Shown here in pieces: positions 1 to 7,399 of a stretch of 64,000 nt of DNA. This DNA comes from Tardiphaga sp051811025 (GTDB lineage: Bacteria; Pseudomonadota; Alphaproteobacteria; Rhizobiales; Xanthobacteraceae). The stretch is taken from assembly GCF_051811025.1 (NCBI RefSeq), contig NZ_JBPWQE010000001.1, forward strand, positions 1,922,001 to 1,986,000, in the 5' to 3' direction. Below the pieces are notes generated by a model. That model was given only the letters and a program-made list of their open reading frames with translations. It searched no databases and was not told the DNA's origin. The number at the start of each line of letters is the position of its first letter. Position 1 is the first letter of the stretch. The position numbers and the translations under genes were made by a program.

Positions 1-92
1 GCAAACATCGATGTGGCAACGCCTGCCGTGAAGCAACCAAACTGCCGCCACGTTGTTTTTCGATGGTCATTACGCAACACAGGGGACCAACC

Positions 93-812
93 ATGAAGAA
101 GCTTCTGCTCAGCGCGTCGGCCATCGTTGCCGTGGCCGCGATCTCGTCTTCAGCCTTCGCTGCCGACCTTCCGGCGCGGACCTATACCAAGGCCCCGGCC
201 TATACGGCGCCGGCTTTGGTCTACAACTGGACCGGTTTCTACATCGGCGGCCATCTCGGCGGCGCCTTCGGTGACGGCAACAGCCTCGTCGGCGATAGCG
301 GCCGGTTCATGGGCGGTGTGCAGGGCGGTTTCGACTATCAGTTCGCCACCAACTGGGTGGTCGGTATCGAAGCCCAATACAGCTGGCTGGCCAGCAGCAA
401 TACCAGCCTCGTCTTCCCGAATGGCACGACCATCACGGGCAACGGTAACGATCAGCTCGGCTCGGTCACCGGTCGTCTCGGCTACACCTGGGGTCCGGCA
501 CTGCTCTACGCCAAGGGCGGTTACGCCTGGAAGGATAACAACAACCTGACCATCGCCGCCCTGGCTCCTGCGGTTGCGGTCATCGATGGCAACAAGAAGG
601 ACGGCTACACGGTTGGTGGCGGTCTCGAATACATGTTCGCGCCGAACTGGTCGGGCAAGGTCGAATATCAATACTACAACTTCGGCAACACCACGATCAC
701 TTCGACGGCCATTCCCGGAGGATCGACGCGCTTCAACAACGACGAGCACACCATCAAGGCCGGTCTGAACTATCGCTTCGGCTGGGGTGGCCCGGTGGTT
801 GCCAAGTACTGA
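93..812 (+). CDS. Omp25-like outer-membrane beta-barrel protein
   Basis: This is a 239-residue exported protein with a cleavable signal peptide (about residues 1-23, ending AFA before ADLPAR). A Pro/Tyr-rich linker follows, and then the family hallmark NWTGFYIGGHLGG near residue 45. The rest alternates aromatic and small residues in the manner of an eight-stranded porin-like barrel of the Omp25/RopB group, an abundant rhizobial outer-membrane family. It ends in VVAKY, so the last residue is aromatic as expected for barrel assembly. I chose the ATG at 93 because the signal peptide begins there; an in-frame ATG at 63 would add ten unlikely residues. A strong terminator follows directly. Its exact transport or structural role cannot be told from sequence. 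Confidence 0.9.
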   Translation: MKKLLLSASAIVAVAAISSSAFAADLPARTYTKAPAYTAPALVYNWTGFYIGGHLGGAFGDGNSLVGDSGRFMGGVQGGFDYQFATNWVVGIEAQYSWLASSNTSLVFPNGTTITGNGNDQLGSVTGRLGYTWGPALLYAKGGYAWKDNNNLTIAALAPAVAVIDGNKKDGYTVGGGLEYMFAPNWSGKVEYQYYNFGNTTITSTAIPGGSTRFNNDEHTIKAGLNYRFGWGGPVVAKY

Positions 813-844
813 GCAAGTACGAAACCGATTTGGATCTTCGACGG

Positions 845-874
845 AAAGGCCGGCATCTCGCCGGCCTTTTTTGT
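845..874 (+). terminator. Rho-independent terminator of the Omp25-like gene
   Basis: The arms AAGGCCGG and CCGGCCTT enclose a short loop and are followed by a run of six T. It lies about 30 bases after the stop codon of the outer-membrane protein gene. Confidence 0.85.
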
Positions 875-896
875 TTGTGGAGTGTTGTCTTCCTTT

Positions 897-1876
897 TCCC
901 TCCCTCAAGCGGCGAAGCCGCGCAGTGGGGAGGGTGGATCGACCGCGGAGCGGTCGAGACGGGTGGGGTGGTGCAACAAGCACTGCTCCCACATGGGGAA
1001 ACACCCCACCCCGGCCTCCACTTCGTCGATGCTGCGCATCGCCTCGTTCGGCCGACCCTCCCCACCGCGCTTCGCTTGGGGGAGGGATTCCTCTGGCACC
1101 TGTGCGGCATCGCAGATGTGAATTTCAAACAGCCACTGCTCTTCAGACATGCGTCATCGCCCCCATTATTTGCGGCGCGGGGGCGCCGTCGTGTTTCGCA
1201 TTCCCACCCCCTTGTGAGAGGGCGTGCGGAACGCCGGGTGCCCGTTGCACCCTTGGGCCTGATGCGAATGCGGTCTTCCGCAAGGATAATGCATCAGGAC
1301 TTTCGGACGCGCTGGGCGAAGTGCCCGGCGTTCCGCATGCGGTGTTTTTTCGGTTGCTTGCGCTTCGCCATGGCGAACGATCCGATCACCAAAATTACAG
1401 TCCCAAGGCGAATGGGACAGGGTGCCTCAAGCGAGTAAGCCGGACGCGTTTTGACTTGGTCGTCCGTCACACTGTCCAGAGAGTCTTTCCATCCCAAGGT
1501 CGGCCGTCTCCTTGCCAGTGGCAGTGCTGGCGCAGATCCGTCCTGCCCGAAGACAGACGTCACCCATGAACCGCGTGACGCCGCATCTCCGGCGTCCACC
1601 GCATCCCACCCCGCGAACGTGACGATCGCGATCGCCCCTCTCGGTGGAGCAGGACGAAGGGGAATATAAACCCGTTGGGGATATTATCAACGATGGATAG
1701 GAAAAAATGTTTAGGCGCTGTCTTGCCGCCCCACATTGTCATTCCGGGGCGTGGCCGGCACTTGCCGGACGCGAACCCGGAATCTCGGCATGGGAATCTC
1801 CAGACAGCTCAAAACACTAGGGGATTCCGGGTTCGCACTACGCGGCTGCGCCGCTTCGCGCGCGCCGGAATGACAG
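897..1876. repeat. Composite intergenic repeat, copy A
   Basis: This stretch is homologous to 60671-61610 and carries the same three modules in the same order. Module 1 (897-1088) is a long palindrome with arms at 897-937 and 1053-1088 (TCCCTCCCTCAAGCGG-type ends). Module 2 (about 1125-1660) is a ~540-base unit that includes a 100-base core (1507-1606) differing from the other copy at one position. Module 3 (1738-1876) is a palindrome with perfect 14-base inner arms at 1771-1784 and 1823-1836 and CATTCCGG/CCGGAATG outer ends. ORFs in this stretch are not convincing. The whole 813-2035 interval holds only the terminator and this repeat. It lies about 400 bases upstream of tRNA-Thr. Confidence 0.85.
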
Positions 1877-2035
1877 TGGGGAAGTCAGCGCCCCGGAATG
1901 ACGAATGTGGCGGCAGCGCTTTAAGGCGGTTTGCCACCACCCCCGCACCAGGAATCGAAAGTAAACGAGTCCTGAATCCCGGGAAAAATAAGGTTCGAGA
2001 CTCCCTTGCCAGAATCGCTTGATGGTTGTCGGGCG

Positions 2036-2143
2036 ATGAGAATGATCGACAATATCCGCAGCGACGGGGTGCAGGTGGCGCTCACGGTCGCCCTGATGGC
2101 CGCCTGTGCGGTCAATCTGCTGCTGCTTTATGCGTGGCTGTGA
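2036..2143 (+). CDS. Possible 35-residue single-span membrane protein
   Basis: This short frame begins MRMIDNIRSDG and continues as an uninterrupted hydrophobic helix of about 24 residues (from VQVALTVAL to LLLLYAWL), ending at TGA. That is the layout of a tiny inner-membrane protein. No strong ribosome binding site precedes it, and it sits between the composite repeat and tRNA-Thr, so it may be chance. No family is recognised. Confidence 0.3.
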   Translation: MRMIDNIRSDGVQVALTVALMAACAVNLLLLYAWL

Positions 2144-2280
2144 GCTCGTGCGCCGGTTTGGCGCGCACGGGAGTAGCCCTTGCCGGGCAACTCTGATATC
2201 TGACTGCGCGACGCGGGCAGGCGACTGTTCCGGACGTCCCATTTCGATCTTGGGTCATCAGTTAACCCATTGATCCTGTT

Positions 2281-2355
2281 GCCGGTTTAGCTCAGCGGTA
2301 GAGCAGCGGTTTTGTAAACCGAAGGTCGGGAGTTCAATCCTCTCAACCGGCACCA
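2281..2355 (+). tRNA. tRNA-Thr (anticodon TGT)
   Basis: It has a complete cloverleaf: acceptor GCCGGTT paired with AACCGGC, D arm GCTC/GAGC, anticodon loop TTTGTAA, T arm GGGAG-TTCAATC-CTCTC, and an encoded CCA end. The last 25 bases before the CA end recur at 3747-3771 (see the attachment-site entries), as expected of a tRNA gene used as an integration site. Confidence 0.97.
2328..2352 (+). other. attL-like site: 3' end of tRNA-Thr
   Basis: The 25-base sequence beginning GGGAGTTCAATCC and ending AACCGGCA forms the T arm and acceptor 3' strand of tRNA-Thr. It is repeated identically and in the same orientation at 3747-3771. This is the arrangement left when a tyrosine-recombinase element integrates at a tRNA 3' end and restores the tRNA. 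No integrase gene is present between the copies. Confidence 0.65.
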
Positions 2356-2416
2356 CCATTTCAATAACTTGGCCAAATCGGTCTTGTCGCACCGGCTCGC
2401 CATCGGTGGGTTCGAC

Positions 2417-2728
2417 CTATGAACGTTGTTCCAGGGTCGCCCGGACTTTTGCGATGACCTCCTGATAATCGGCTTCCCGCTTGTCCTGCATTTGCTGCTG
2501 CCGTGCCTTGAACGATGCCACGCGATTCCGGATGTCTTCCCGGAGATCAGCCAGCTTCATCGGCTGTGCAGGTTCCGGGACGATCTGCTTCGGATTTTCA
2601 GCGGCTTTAATCTCGGCGTCTACGGCAACGGTCAGCTTCGCGGCCAGCTCAGGCTGGTCGCCAGAAACCTCTTTTACAAACGCCAATGTCTCCGCGATCA
2701 ATCGATCGCGCTCTTCTACCCAACTCAT
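2417..2728 (-). CDS. Hypothetical 103-residue charged helical protein
   Basis: The product is soluble, acidic-basic and helix-rich. A first helical part begins MSWVEERDRLIAETL, a proline-containing linker follows near residues 50-57, and a long charged helix runs to the C-terminus with many Lys, Arg, Glu and Gln (coiled-coil-like). There is no signal peptide and I recognise no family. It is the first gene inside the 1.4-kb interval bracketed by the tRNA-Thr 3'-end duplication. Its ribosome binding site is weak. The opposite-strand frame over the same bases looks like a shadow because its composition is not protein-like. Confidence 0.5.
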   Translation of the reverse strand: MSWVEERDRLIAETLAFVKEVSGDQPELAAKLTVAVDAEIKAAENPKQIVPEPAQPMKLADLREDIRNRVASFKARQQQMQDKREADYQEVIAKVRATLEQRS

Positions 2729-2901
2729 GGCGTCATCATTTAGATTGGGCGACGTTTGTGCAAGCGTGTCAGCGGGTTAAGCCTAACGGGGACAGTGCAG
2801 AATCTGGCTCCGTTGTCGTGTTAGCGCCGACGTGTCTCCATGCGGCCTGCAGTCGCCTTTGGGCGATTGGCCGTGGGAGGCTCGCTGAAGGCGAACGAGC
2901 G

Positions 2902-3045
2902 TCAAATAAACAGACAGGCTGCGACCGAGGCCGTCAGGCCGAAGAGTAGGGCGCCTGCGCAGAGGGCGCGCTCCAAAACCTCGCGTGCGTGATGTCGCTC
3001 GAAGCACTGCCGGCTGAAATACTGGTGAGTGAAGTGGTCTTCCAT
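2902..3045 (-). CDS. Small membrane protein, 47 residues
   Basis: The frame starts at an ATG preceded by a strong GGGAGG Shine-Dalgarno five bases upstream (3051-3056 on the other strand), which favours this start over an ATG 51 bases further up. The N-terminal 28 residues are His/Arg/Glu rich (MEDHFTHQYFSRQCFERHH), and a single transmembrane helix (ALCAGALLFGLTASVAACLFI-like) reaches the C-terminus. No known family. It lies inside the tRNA-Thr-bracketed interval. Confidence 0.5.
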   Translation of the reverse strand: MEDHFTHQYFSRQCFERHHAREVLERALCAGALLFGLTASVAACLFI

Positions 3046-3197
3046 CTCCGCCTCCCTGAACGGGGATAGAGAATCCTTCATGTGATTCGCCGTCAAGCGG
3101 AGTGTGTGTTAAACTGTCAAATAAGCCCCGCGGCGAATTGAACCATTTTGCCGTTCGCGCGACCTAAGCGCGCTTCTCAATGAGTAAGGGGAATCGC

Positions 3198-3419
3198 ATG
3201 ACTTTTCGCGAATCCATCAACCGGCTTTTCGGCAGCACCTCAACGCCCGAATCTGAAGAGCGCGCCAGGCGACTGAACGCGTCCATGGATGAGTTTGTGC
3301 GGCTACTGCATACCAATGGCTACGACGGCAAAAGCCCCACCACCCTTAGAGAGGTGGCAGGACTTTCGGAACGTCCATCCTGCGCTCAGGACGCTCAGTC
3401 TTCCAACCAAAACCGGTGA
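3198..3419 (+). CDS. Hypothetical 73-residue soluble protein
   Basis: The start is MTFRESINRLFG, with an AAGGGG ribosome binding site six bases upstream; an upstream in-frame ATG at 3180 overlaps that site and is less likely. The protein is hydrophilic and lacks a signal peptide. Its last ~35 residues overlap the 3' end of the gene on the other strand (3303-3632), so one of the two C-termini may be altered by a frameshift. It lies within the tRNA-Thr-bracketed interval. Function unknown. Confidence 0.5.
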   Translation: MTFRESINRLFGSTSTPESEERARRLNASMDEFVRLLHTNGYDGKSPTTLREVAGLSERPSCAQDAQSSNQNR

Positions 3420-3632
3420 GAGTCGTTCCTGGGTCACTGCCGGCGGTACCGCGATCGGCTTGCCCGTGTCCTCTTCGGTGCTGCACGGCTGAATAGTGTA
3501 GCCGTCCTCTCGCACCGTCTTGCCGTCCACAACATCAACGAGTCTGGCTTCGTCGGCATGTTGCCAGACGTCCTCCTCGACTGGGAATTCCTCGCTGAGC
3601 TTCTGGTCGTCTTCGAATAGCGCGTAGAGCAT
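3303..3632 (-). CDS. Hypothetical protein (MLYALFE-type), 109 residues
   Basis: A very good GGAGGT ribosome binding site lies five bases before the ATG at 3632. The first ~55 residues (MLYALFEDDQKLSEE onward, rich in Asp/Glu, with VDVVDGKTV and YTIQPC) read like a real compact domain. The C-terminal half overlaps the opposite-strand gene ending at 3419 and is less protein-like, so a shorter ancestral product is possible. No function can be assigned. It belongs to the small-gene island between the two tRNA-Thr 3'-end copies. Confidence 0.5.
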   Translation of the reverse strand: MLYALFEDDQKLSEEFPVEEDVWQHADEARLVDVVDGKTVREDGYTIQPCSTEEDTGKPIAVPPAVTQERLSPVLVGRLSVLSAGWTFRKSCHLSKGGGAFAVVAIGMQ

Positions 3633-3746
3633 GTGCTACCTCCGACGCTGCAACGCGGGACAGGTTGAGTAGTTCGATTGCAAGTCTGGCTCGCGCTTGC
3701 CCTCGCCTAATTCTAAAAGAGTAGCTGCGTCGCGGCGCCAGCCGAA

Positions 3747-3771
3747 GGGAGTTCAATCCTCTCAACCGGCA
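3747..3771 (+). other. attR-like copy of the tRNA-Thr 3' end
   Basis: These 25 bases are identical to 2328-2352. The match extends weakly upstream (CCGAAGG-GGGAG here against CCGAAGGTCGGGAG in the tRNA), but no tRNA can fold here. With the tRNA copy it delimits about 1.42 kb holding only small genes. The 330-base gap 3633-3963 otherwise shows nothing recognisable. Confidence 0.65.
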
Positions 3772-3963
3772 TCAGCAAACCCCTTTCAATATCAAGCTTT
3801 TTCGGTGTTTTAGGCTTCGGCAAAGCCGGCGAGCAAATGCGGTTTTGCCAGCCTCAAAACAGGACCATCTGTTCCCGCCTTGTTCAGGTTCGCATGTTCT
3901 CGCGCGACTTGCGGTCGCTCTCAGGTTGCGGATAAATGTTCCCTAAAGCTGTGGGGCTTGAAC

Positions 3964-5424
3964 ATGTCTGAAGTCGCGCCACCGCTGCGAGCTATCGCAG
4001 CGGACGATTGCGTTGCGAGCCCTGAACGGGTCCGGACGAGTGTCTATCTGGGGCTGCTGCTGTTCACCGCGGCCTATTTTTTAATTTGGCCGATCTGGCG
4101 GGCGCAGTTCCTGGTGGAGATCTGGCCGACAGAGGCGTGGAACCCCTACTTTCAAAATGCCGCCGTGTCCGGGGGGCAACTTTACCCGGACGCCGATAGC
4201 CTGGTCGGTAATAATTATCCGCCGCTGTCGTTCTATGTCGTGGGTTTCTTCGGGAATATTTTTGGAGACTCGCTGTTCGCCGGGCGCGCGCTTTCGCTTT
4301 TCGGATTGATCTGCGTAGCCGTCGAGATTTTCGCCGCAGTACGAATTCTCTCGGGCAATTCGGTTGGCGCCGCGGTCGGTGCCTTTTGGTATGTCGCGAT
4401 CATGGCCCACAATTCGACGGTCTACGTCGGAGCGAACGATCCTCAGATCGCAGGGCAAGCGATCATGGGAGCTGGGCTGGTCTGGTTTCTGTCGCGCGAA
4501 AGGGATCGCCGGTCAGTTCTGGCACCGCTCCTGTTGATGGTGGTGGGCGGCTTCTGGAAGCACAACATGATCGGCATTCCGACGACTGTAATCACGTGGA
4601 TGATGCTGACGAACTGGCGTGCCGCGATCCGTCCCGTGTTGATCAGCGGGGCAGCCGCAAGTGTTGGTCTGTTCGCATGCTCGCTGATCTTTGGGCCTTC
4701 ATTTTTCTCCAACATCTTTGCTACGCGGCACCACAGCGTAGCTTATCTCTTGGTGAATATCGGTCATCTTCAATGGTGCGCGCCGGCTCTTGCGATCTGG
4801 GCAGGGTGGGCCATAACCGACAGCACGAACGCGGCTGCCCGCTTCAGTTCGTTGCACATCGGCATAAGCTTCATCGTCTGCATCTTACAGTGGTTCGGTT
4901 CTGGCGTGAGCGGGAACGCGGAATTTGATCTCATTCTTGCTCTCGGCGTCGGCACCGGCCTCACGTTCAGCTATATGGATCGGTCTTATGCTGCACGCTT
5001 CGTCGAGGCTGGGCTACTGCGCACCTTGATGATAGCCGTTTTGCTCATCCGACTCATTGCGTCCGACCGGCAAGAATCGGCGCTGATTTTGATCAGTCCT
5101 GAATTCAGGGAAAGCGTGTACTCAAACGAGCGTGCGGCCATTCGAGAAGCAGCGCAGCTATCGTTAGTTCATGGCGACGTGTTCTGCACCAACAAGGTCG
5201 TCTGTCGGATGGCCGGAAAGCCGTTCGTCGTCGATGAGTTCAAGGTCGAGCAACTAGCACTGACGAACAAATTGTCCGACAACGATTTTCGGAATCTTCT
5301 CGCCCTTCGCAATATCTCGGTGTTCAGATCGGATATCGCGACCACCGCTTTCGTGGATACGTCCCTGTCCAGAGTTTGGTGGCAAAAGCGGTCTGCTTGG
5401 CTTACCGGCGAGCGTCTTCCTTGA
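3964..5424 (+). CDS. Polytopic membrane protein, GT-C glycosyltransferase-like
   Basis: This 486-residue protein has about ten hydrophobic segments. The first begins near residue 22 (TSVYLGLLLFTAAYFLIWPIW) and is followed by a loop with PYFQNAA and NNYPPLSFY. A first extracytoplasmic loop carrying a 'YPP' motif after acidic residues is typical of polyprenyl-phosphate-sugar-dependent GT-C transferases (ArnT/PMT-like). The C-terminal ~130 residues are soluble. I chose the ATG at 3964 over the upstream frame because the protein reads well from MSEVAPPL. No linked glycosylation genes flank it except a GT4 gene 4 kb away. Substrate unknown, and the GT-C call is an inference. Confidence 0.65.
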   Translation: MSEVAPPLRAIAADDCVASPERVRTSVYLGLLLFTAAYFLIWPIWRAQFLVEIWPTEAWNPYFQNAAVSGGQLYPDADSLVGNNYPPLSFYVVGFFGNIFGDSLFAGRALSLFGLICVAVEIFAAVRILSGNSVGAAVGAFWYVAIMAHNSTVYVGANDPQIAGQAIMGAGLVWFLSRERDRRSVLAPLLLMVVGGFWKHNMIGIPTTVITWMMLTNWRAAIRPVLISGAAASVGLFACSLIFGPSFFSNIFATRHHSVAYLLVNIGHLQWCAPALAIWAGWAITDSTNAAARFSSLHIGISFIVCILQWFGSGVSGNAEFDLILALGVGTGLTFSYMDRSYAARFVEAGLLRTLMIAVLLIRLIASDRQESALILISPEFRESVYSNERAAIREAAQLSLVHGDVFCTNKVVCRMAGKPFVVDEFKVEQLALTNKLSDNDFRNLLALRNISVFRSDIATTAFVDTSLSRVWWQKRSAWLTGERLP

Positions 5425-5620
5425 TCTTGCGATAGTCACGCCGCGCCCCTTCCCGAACCTGCCGGATGTTCCCGCGGATCGTCTCGATCAACTGCGTGCG
5501 GGTCGCACGATCCATTGTCGCATGGGCCCGCGCCGATGCTTCCTGGCCGTGAAGATCTTTGATCTCCTTGTCAGCCTGCCTGAAGATTGCTTCGTCGTCC
5601 GACGTAACCGTACTTCTCAA
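5402..5620 (-). CDS. Hypothetical 72-residue charged helical protein
   Basis: The frame is highly charged (many Arg, Glu, Asp, Lys) and helical, with a repeated pattern near IRQVREGARRDYRKIKEDARR at the C-terminus. It lacks a signal peptide. It overlaps the 3' end of the membrane protein gene by 23 bases in convergent orientation. No ribosome binding site of note and no family recognised, so it may be a chance frame. Confidence 0.35.
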   Translation of the reverse strand: MRSTVTSDDEAIFRQADKEIKDLHGQEASARAHATMDRATRTQLIETIRGNIRQVREGARRDYRKIKEDARR

Positions 5621-5649
5621 TCAGCCCCGATCCGCCTCTGGAACCTCGA

Positions 5650-5913
5650 TCAAAAACAGGGATACGCCCGGCCGTCCTGGCCGCGATAGGCCGCGGCTGA
5701 TTGCTTGCAGCGGGCGGCGAGGGGGCCGTCGTAATAGGCGAAGGTGCCCGGCTGCAGACCCGGACCGTAATTGTGCCCGAACTGAATCCGGTAGGGCTGG
5801 CCGGGTGCGGCAAAGACGAAGGTCTCGGCACTGTGATGATGTTTCCAGTGGCGCGCGAAAGCAGGAGTCGCGACCAGCGTCGACAGGATGATGGCTGCAC
5901 TGAGAAACTTCAT
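5650..5913 (-). CDS. Small exported protein, His-rich N-terminus, 87 residues
   Basis: A clear signal peptide (MKFLSAAIILSTLVATPAFA) is followed by a His/Lys cluster (RHWKHHH) and a short mature domain with two cysteines (AARCKQ and AYPCF). The pair could form a disulfide in the periplasm. Small secreted proteins of this style are frequent in Bradyrhizobium-type genomes, but I do not recognise a functional family. It stands alone, divergent from the next secreted protein gene. Confidence 0.65.
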   Translation of the reverse strand: MKFLSAAIILSTLVATPAFARHWKHHHSAETFVFAAPGQPYRIQFGHNYGPGLQPGTFAYYDGPLAARCKQSAAAYRGQDGRAYPCF

Positions 5914-6200
5914 CGGGGCTCTCCGGACATGACGACTGCAGATGTCTGCGACAACCGCTGACGGGATCAGATCACGTTGCGACGGCGATGCGCAAGATGT
6001 GCACGGCGCGCGCCTGACGTCTTTCGACCGGGATCACGTCGCAATGCGGGCCCGTTGCGTTAACGAATCCACGCTGCGGTCCAGCGCATTTGAACCTCGC
6101 CTGATGCTTACGCGTTAGGCTTACCGGCAGTTTAGACCGCGCCCTTAACCCATCCTGCCCGGCGTTCGAATATCGTACCGCCGAGATGCAGGACATGGCC

Positions 6201-6626
6201 ATGAGAACCCTTTCAGCAGTGCTTTTCGTGATCGCGACCACGCTTCCGGCTGCAGCCGCCGATGGTTTCAACATCGTCGTGCCCGGCCGCGTGGGCGTGC
6301 CGATCATCATCAATGGCGTCGATGCGTCCTATCGCGTGATCGAAGGCGACTGGGGCTTGCAGCGTGGCATCCATATTCAGCCGACAGTCTATGGCGGACG
6401 CTATATCGATCCGGTTCCGAATGTTGGCCACTACTATCCGAGCCTTGGTCACAAACCCGGCTACGGGCGCCTGGAGATCGAGCCGCCGGCCAATCGCAAA
6501 TTGCCGCAGCCGGCCGAGAGCTACCACGAGAGCTGGTCGGCGAGATCCGCGCCGATGGGGCGGCAGAACGAAGTGCCGTTCAATCCACCTGAGGTCATCG
6601 TCGCACCGCCGGAATTCCGGCGCTGA
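6201..6626 (+). CDS. Exported protein of unknown function, 141 residues
   Basis: The signal peptide is MRTLSAVLFVIATTLPAAAA. The mature part contains VPGRVGVPIIINGVDASYRVIEGDWG, two Tyr-Gly patches, and a Pro-rich C-terminus. The ATG at 6201 has an AGGAC element seven bases upstream; ATGs at 6186 and 6195 are in frame but worse placed. The next gene in the same direction (50 bases downstream) is another secreted protein, so the two may be co-transcribed. No catalytic motif is visible. Confidence 0.65.
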   Translation: MRTLSAVLFVIATTLPAAAADGFNIVVPGRVGVPIIINGVDASYRVIEGDWGLQRGIHIQPTVYGGRYIDPVPNVGHYYPSLGHKPGYGRLEIEPPANRKLPQPAESYHESWSARSAPMGRQNEVPFNPPEVIVAPPEFRR

Positions 6627-6676
6627 CCGATCAATCGCCAACAACGAAAAAAGACACCCGACAGGAGAGAGTATTC

Positions 6677-7309
6677 ATGCGTAACGTGATTTCGAAATGG
6701 GTTGCGGCATTTGCCGTTGTCACCGCCACTGCCGGCGCTGCGCCCGCAATGGCCTGCGGTGGCGGCTTGTTCACCTCAAACGGCTGCTCGCCTTGCGGTC
6801 AGGCCTATGTCAGCCCCTGCGGCTATGGCGCCGGTTATGAGCGGCTGCCCGATCCGACCCCGGTGACGCGTCAGTATTATTACGCCAACCAGGGTCCGAC
6901 CTTCAGCGGCCCGGGCATGTTCGCGCCGGTCCCGACCTATCAGGAAACTGCGATCGGCTGGCGCGGCTATGGCCAGGGTTACGGTCAGGATTACGGTTAT
7001 GGCTATCGTCGCGGCTATTATGGTGGCCCCTATGCCAATCCGGTGAACTACTCCTATGGTCCGGCGTATCGCTCGCCCGCGATCTACAGCTATCCGTCGC
7101 GCAGCCAGTATCGTGCGCGCCCGAGCTATCGCTACGGCTACAGCATGCAGCCGCGCACGCGTTACGGCTATTCGCAGCGTAGCTACGTGTCGCGCAGCGG
7201 CTATCATCAGGCGCATCGCTATGGCGCGCCGAAGGTGATGTATGCGCCGCGCGCAGCAGGACCGCGTGGCTATCACCAGCAACAGCGCCCGCAGCGCTAT
7301 ATGCACTGA
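6677..7309 (+). CDS. Secreted Tyr/Gly/Arg-rich low-complexity protein
   Basis: The 210-residue product has a signal peptide ending PAMA and then a short cysteine cluster (CGGGLF, GCSPCGQ, SPCGYG). A long stretch follows, built of irregular Tyr-Gly, Tyr-Arg and Tyr-Ser repeats (for example YGYGYRRGYYGG). The mature protein is basic and extremely tyrosine-rich, suggesting a disordered, surface-associated or wall-binding protein rather than an enzyme. AGGAGAGAG six bases before the ATG is a strong ribosome binding site. A terminator follows directly. The role is unknown. Confidence 0.7.
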   Translation: MRNVISKWVAAFAVVTATAGAAPAMACGGGLFTSNGCSPCGQAYVSPCGYGAGYERLPDPTPVTRQYYYANQGPTFSGPGMFAPVPTYQETAIGWRGYGQGYGQDYGYGYRRGYYGGPYANPVNYSYGPAYRSPAIYSYPSRSQYRARPSYRYGYSMQPRTRYGYSQRSYVSRSGYHQAHRYGAPKVMYAPRAAGPRGYHQQQRPQRYMH

Positions 7310-7337
7310 TCCGATCAGTACTGATCTGAATGCAAAG

Positions 7338-7376
7338 AAAAAGCCCGCTCGCAGCGATGCAAGCGGGTTTTTTTAT
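7338..7376 (+). terminator. Rho-independent terminator
   Basis: The arms GCCCGCT and AGCGGGT are flanked by A-rich and T-rich tails (AAAAA on the left, seven T on the right). It lies between the Tyr-rich protein gene and the convergent rlmB gene, so it may work in both directions. Confidence 0.8.
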
Positions 7377-7399
7377 TGTCTGCTGTGTTGCCTGCGGAT

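Noticed and set aside
150..1004. Long minus-strand frame opposite the Omp25-like gene
   Set aside because: Composition is antisense-like (Arg/Gly/Val-rich, no domains) and it fully overlaps a convincing exported-protein gene.
787..1569. 260-residue plus-strand frame across the composite repeat
   Set aside because: It spans palindromic repeat modules, has no ribosome binding site or protein-like composition, and is not kept in the second repeat copy.
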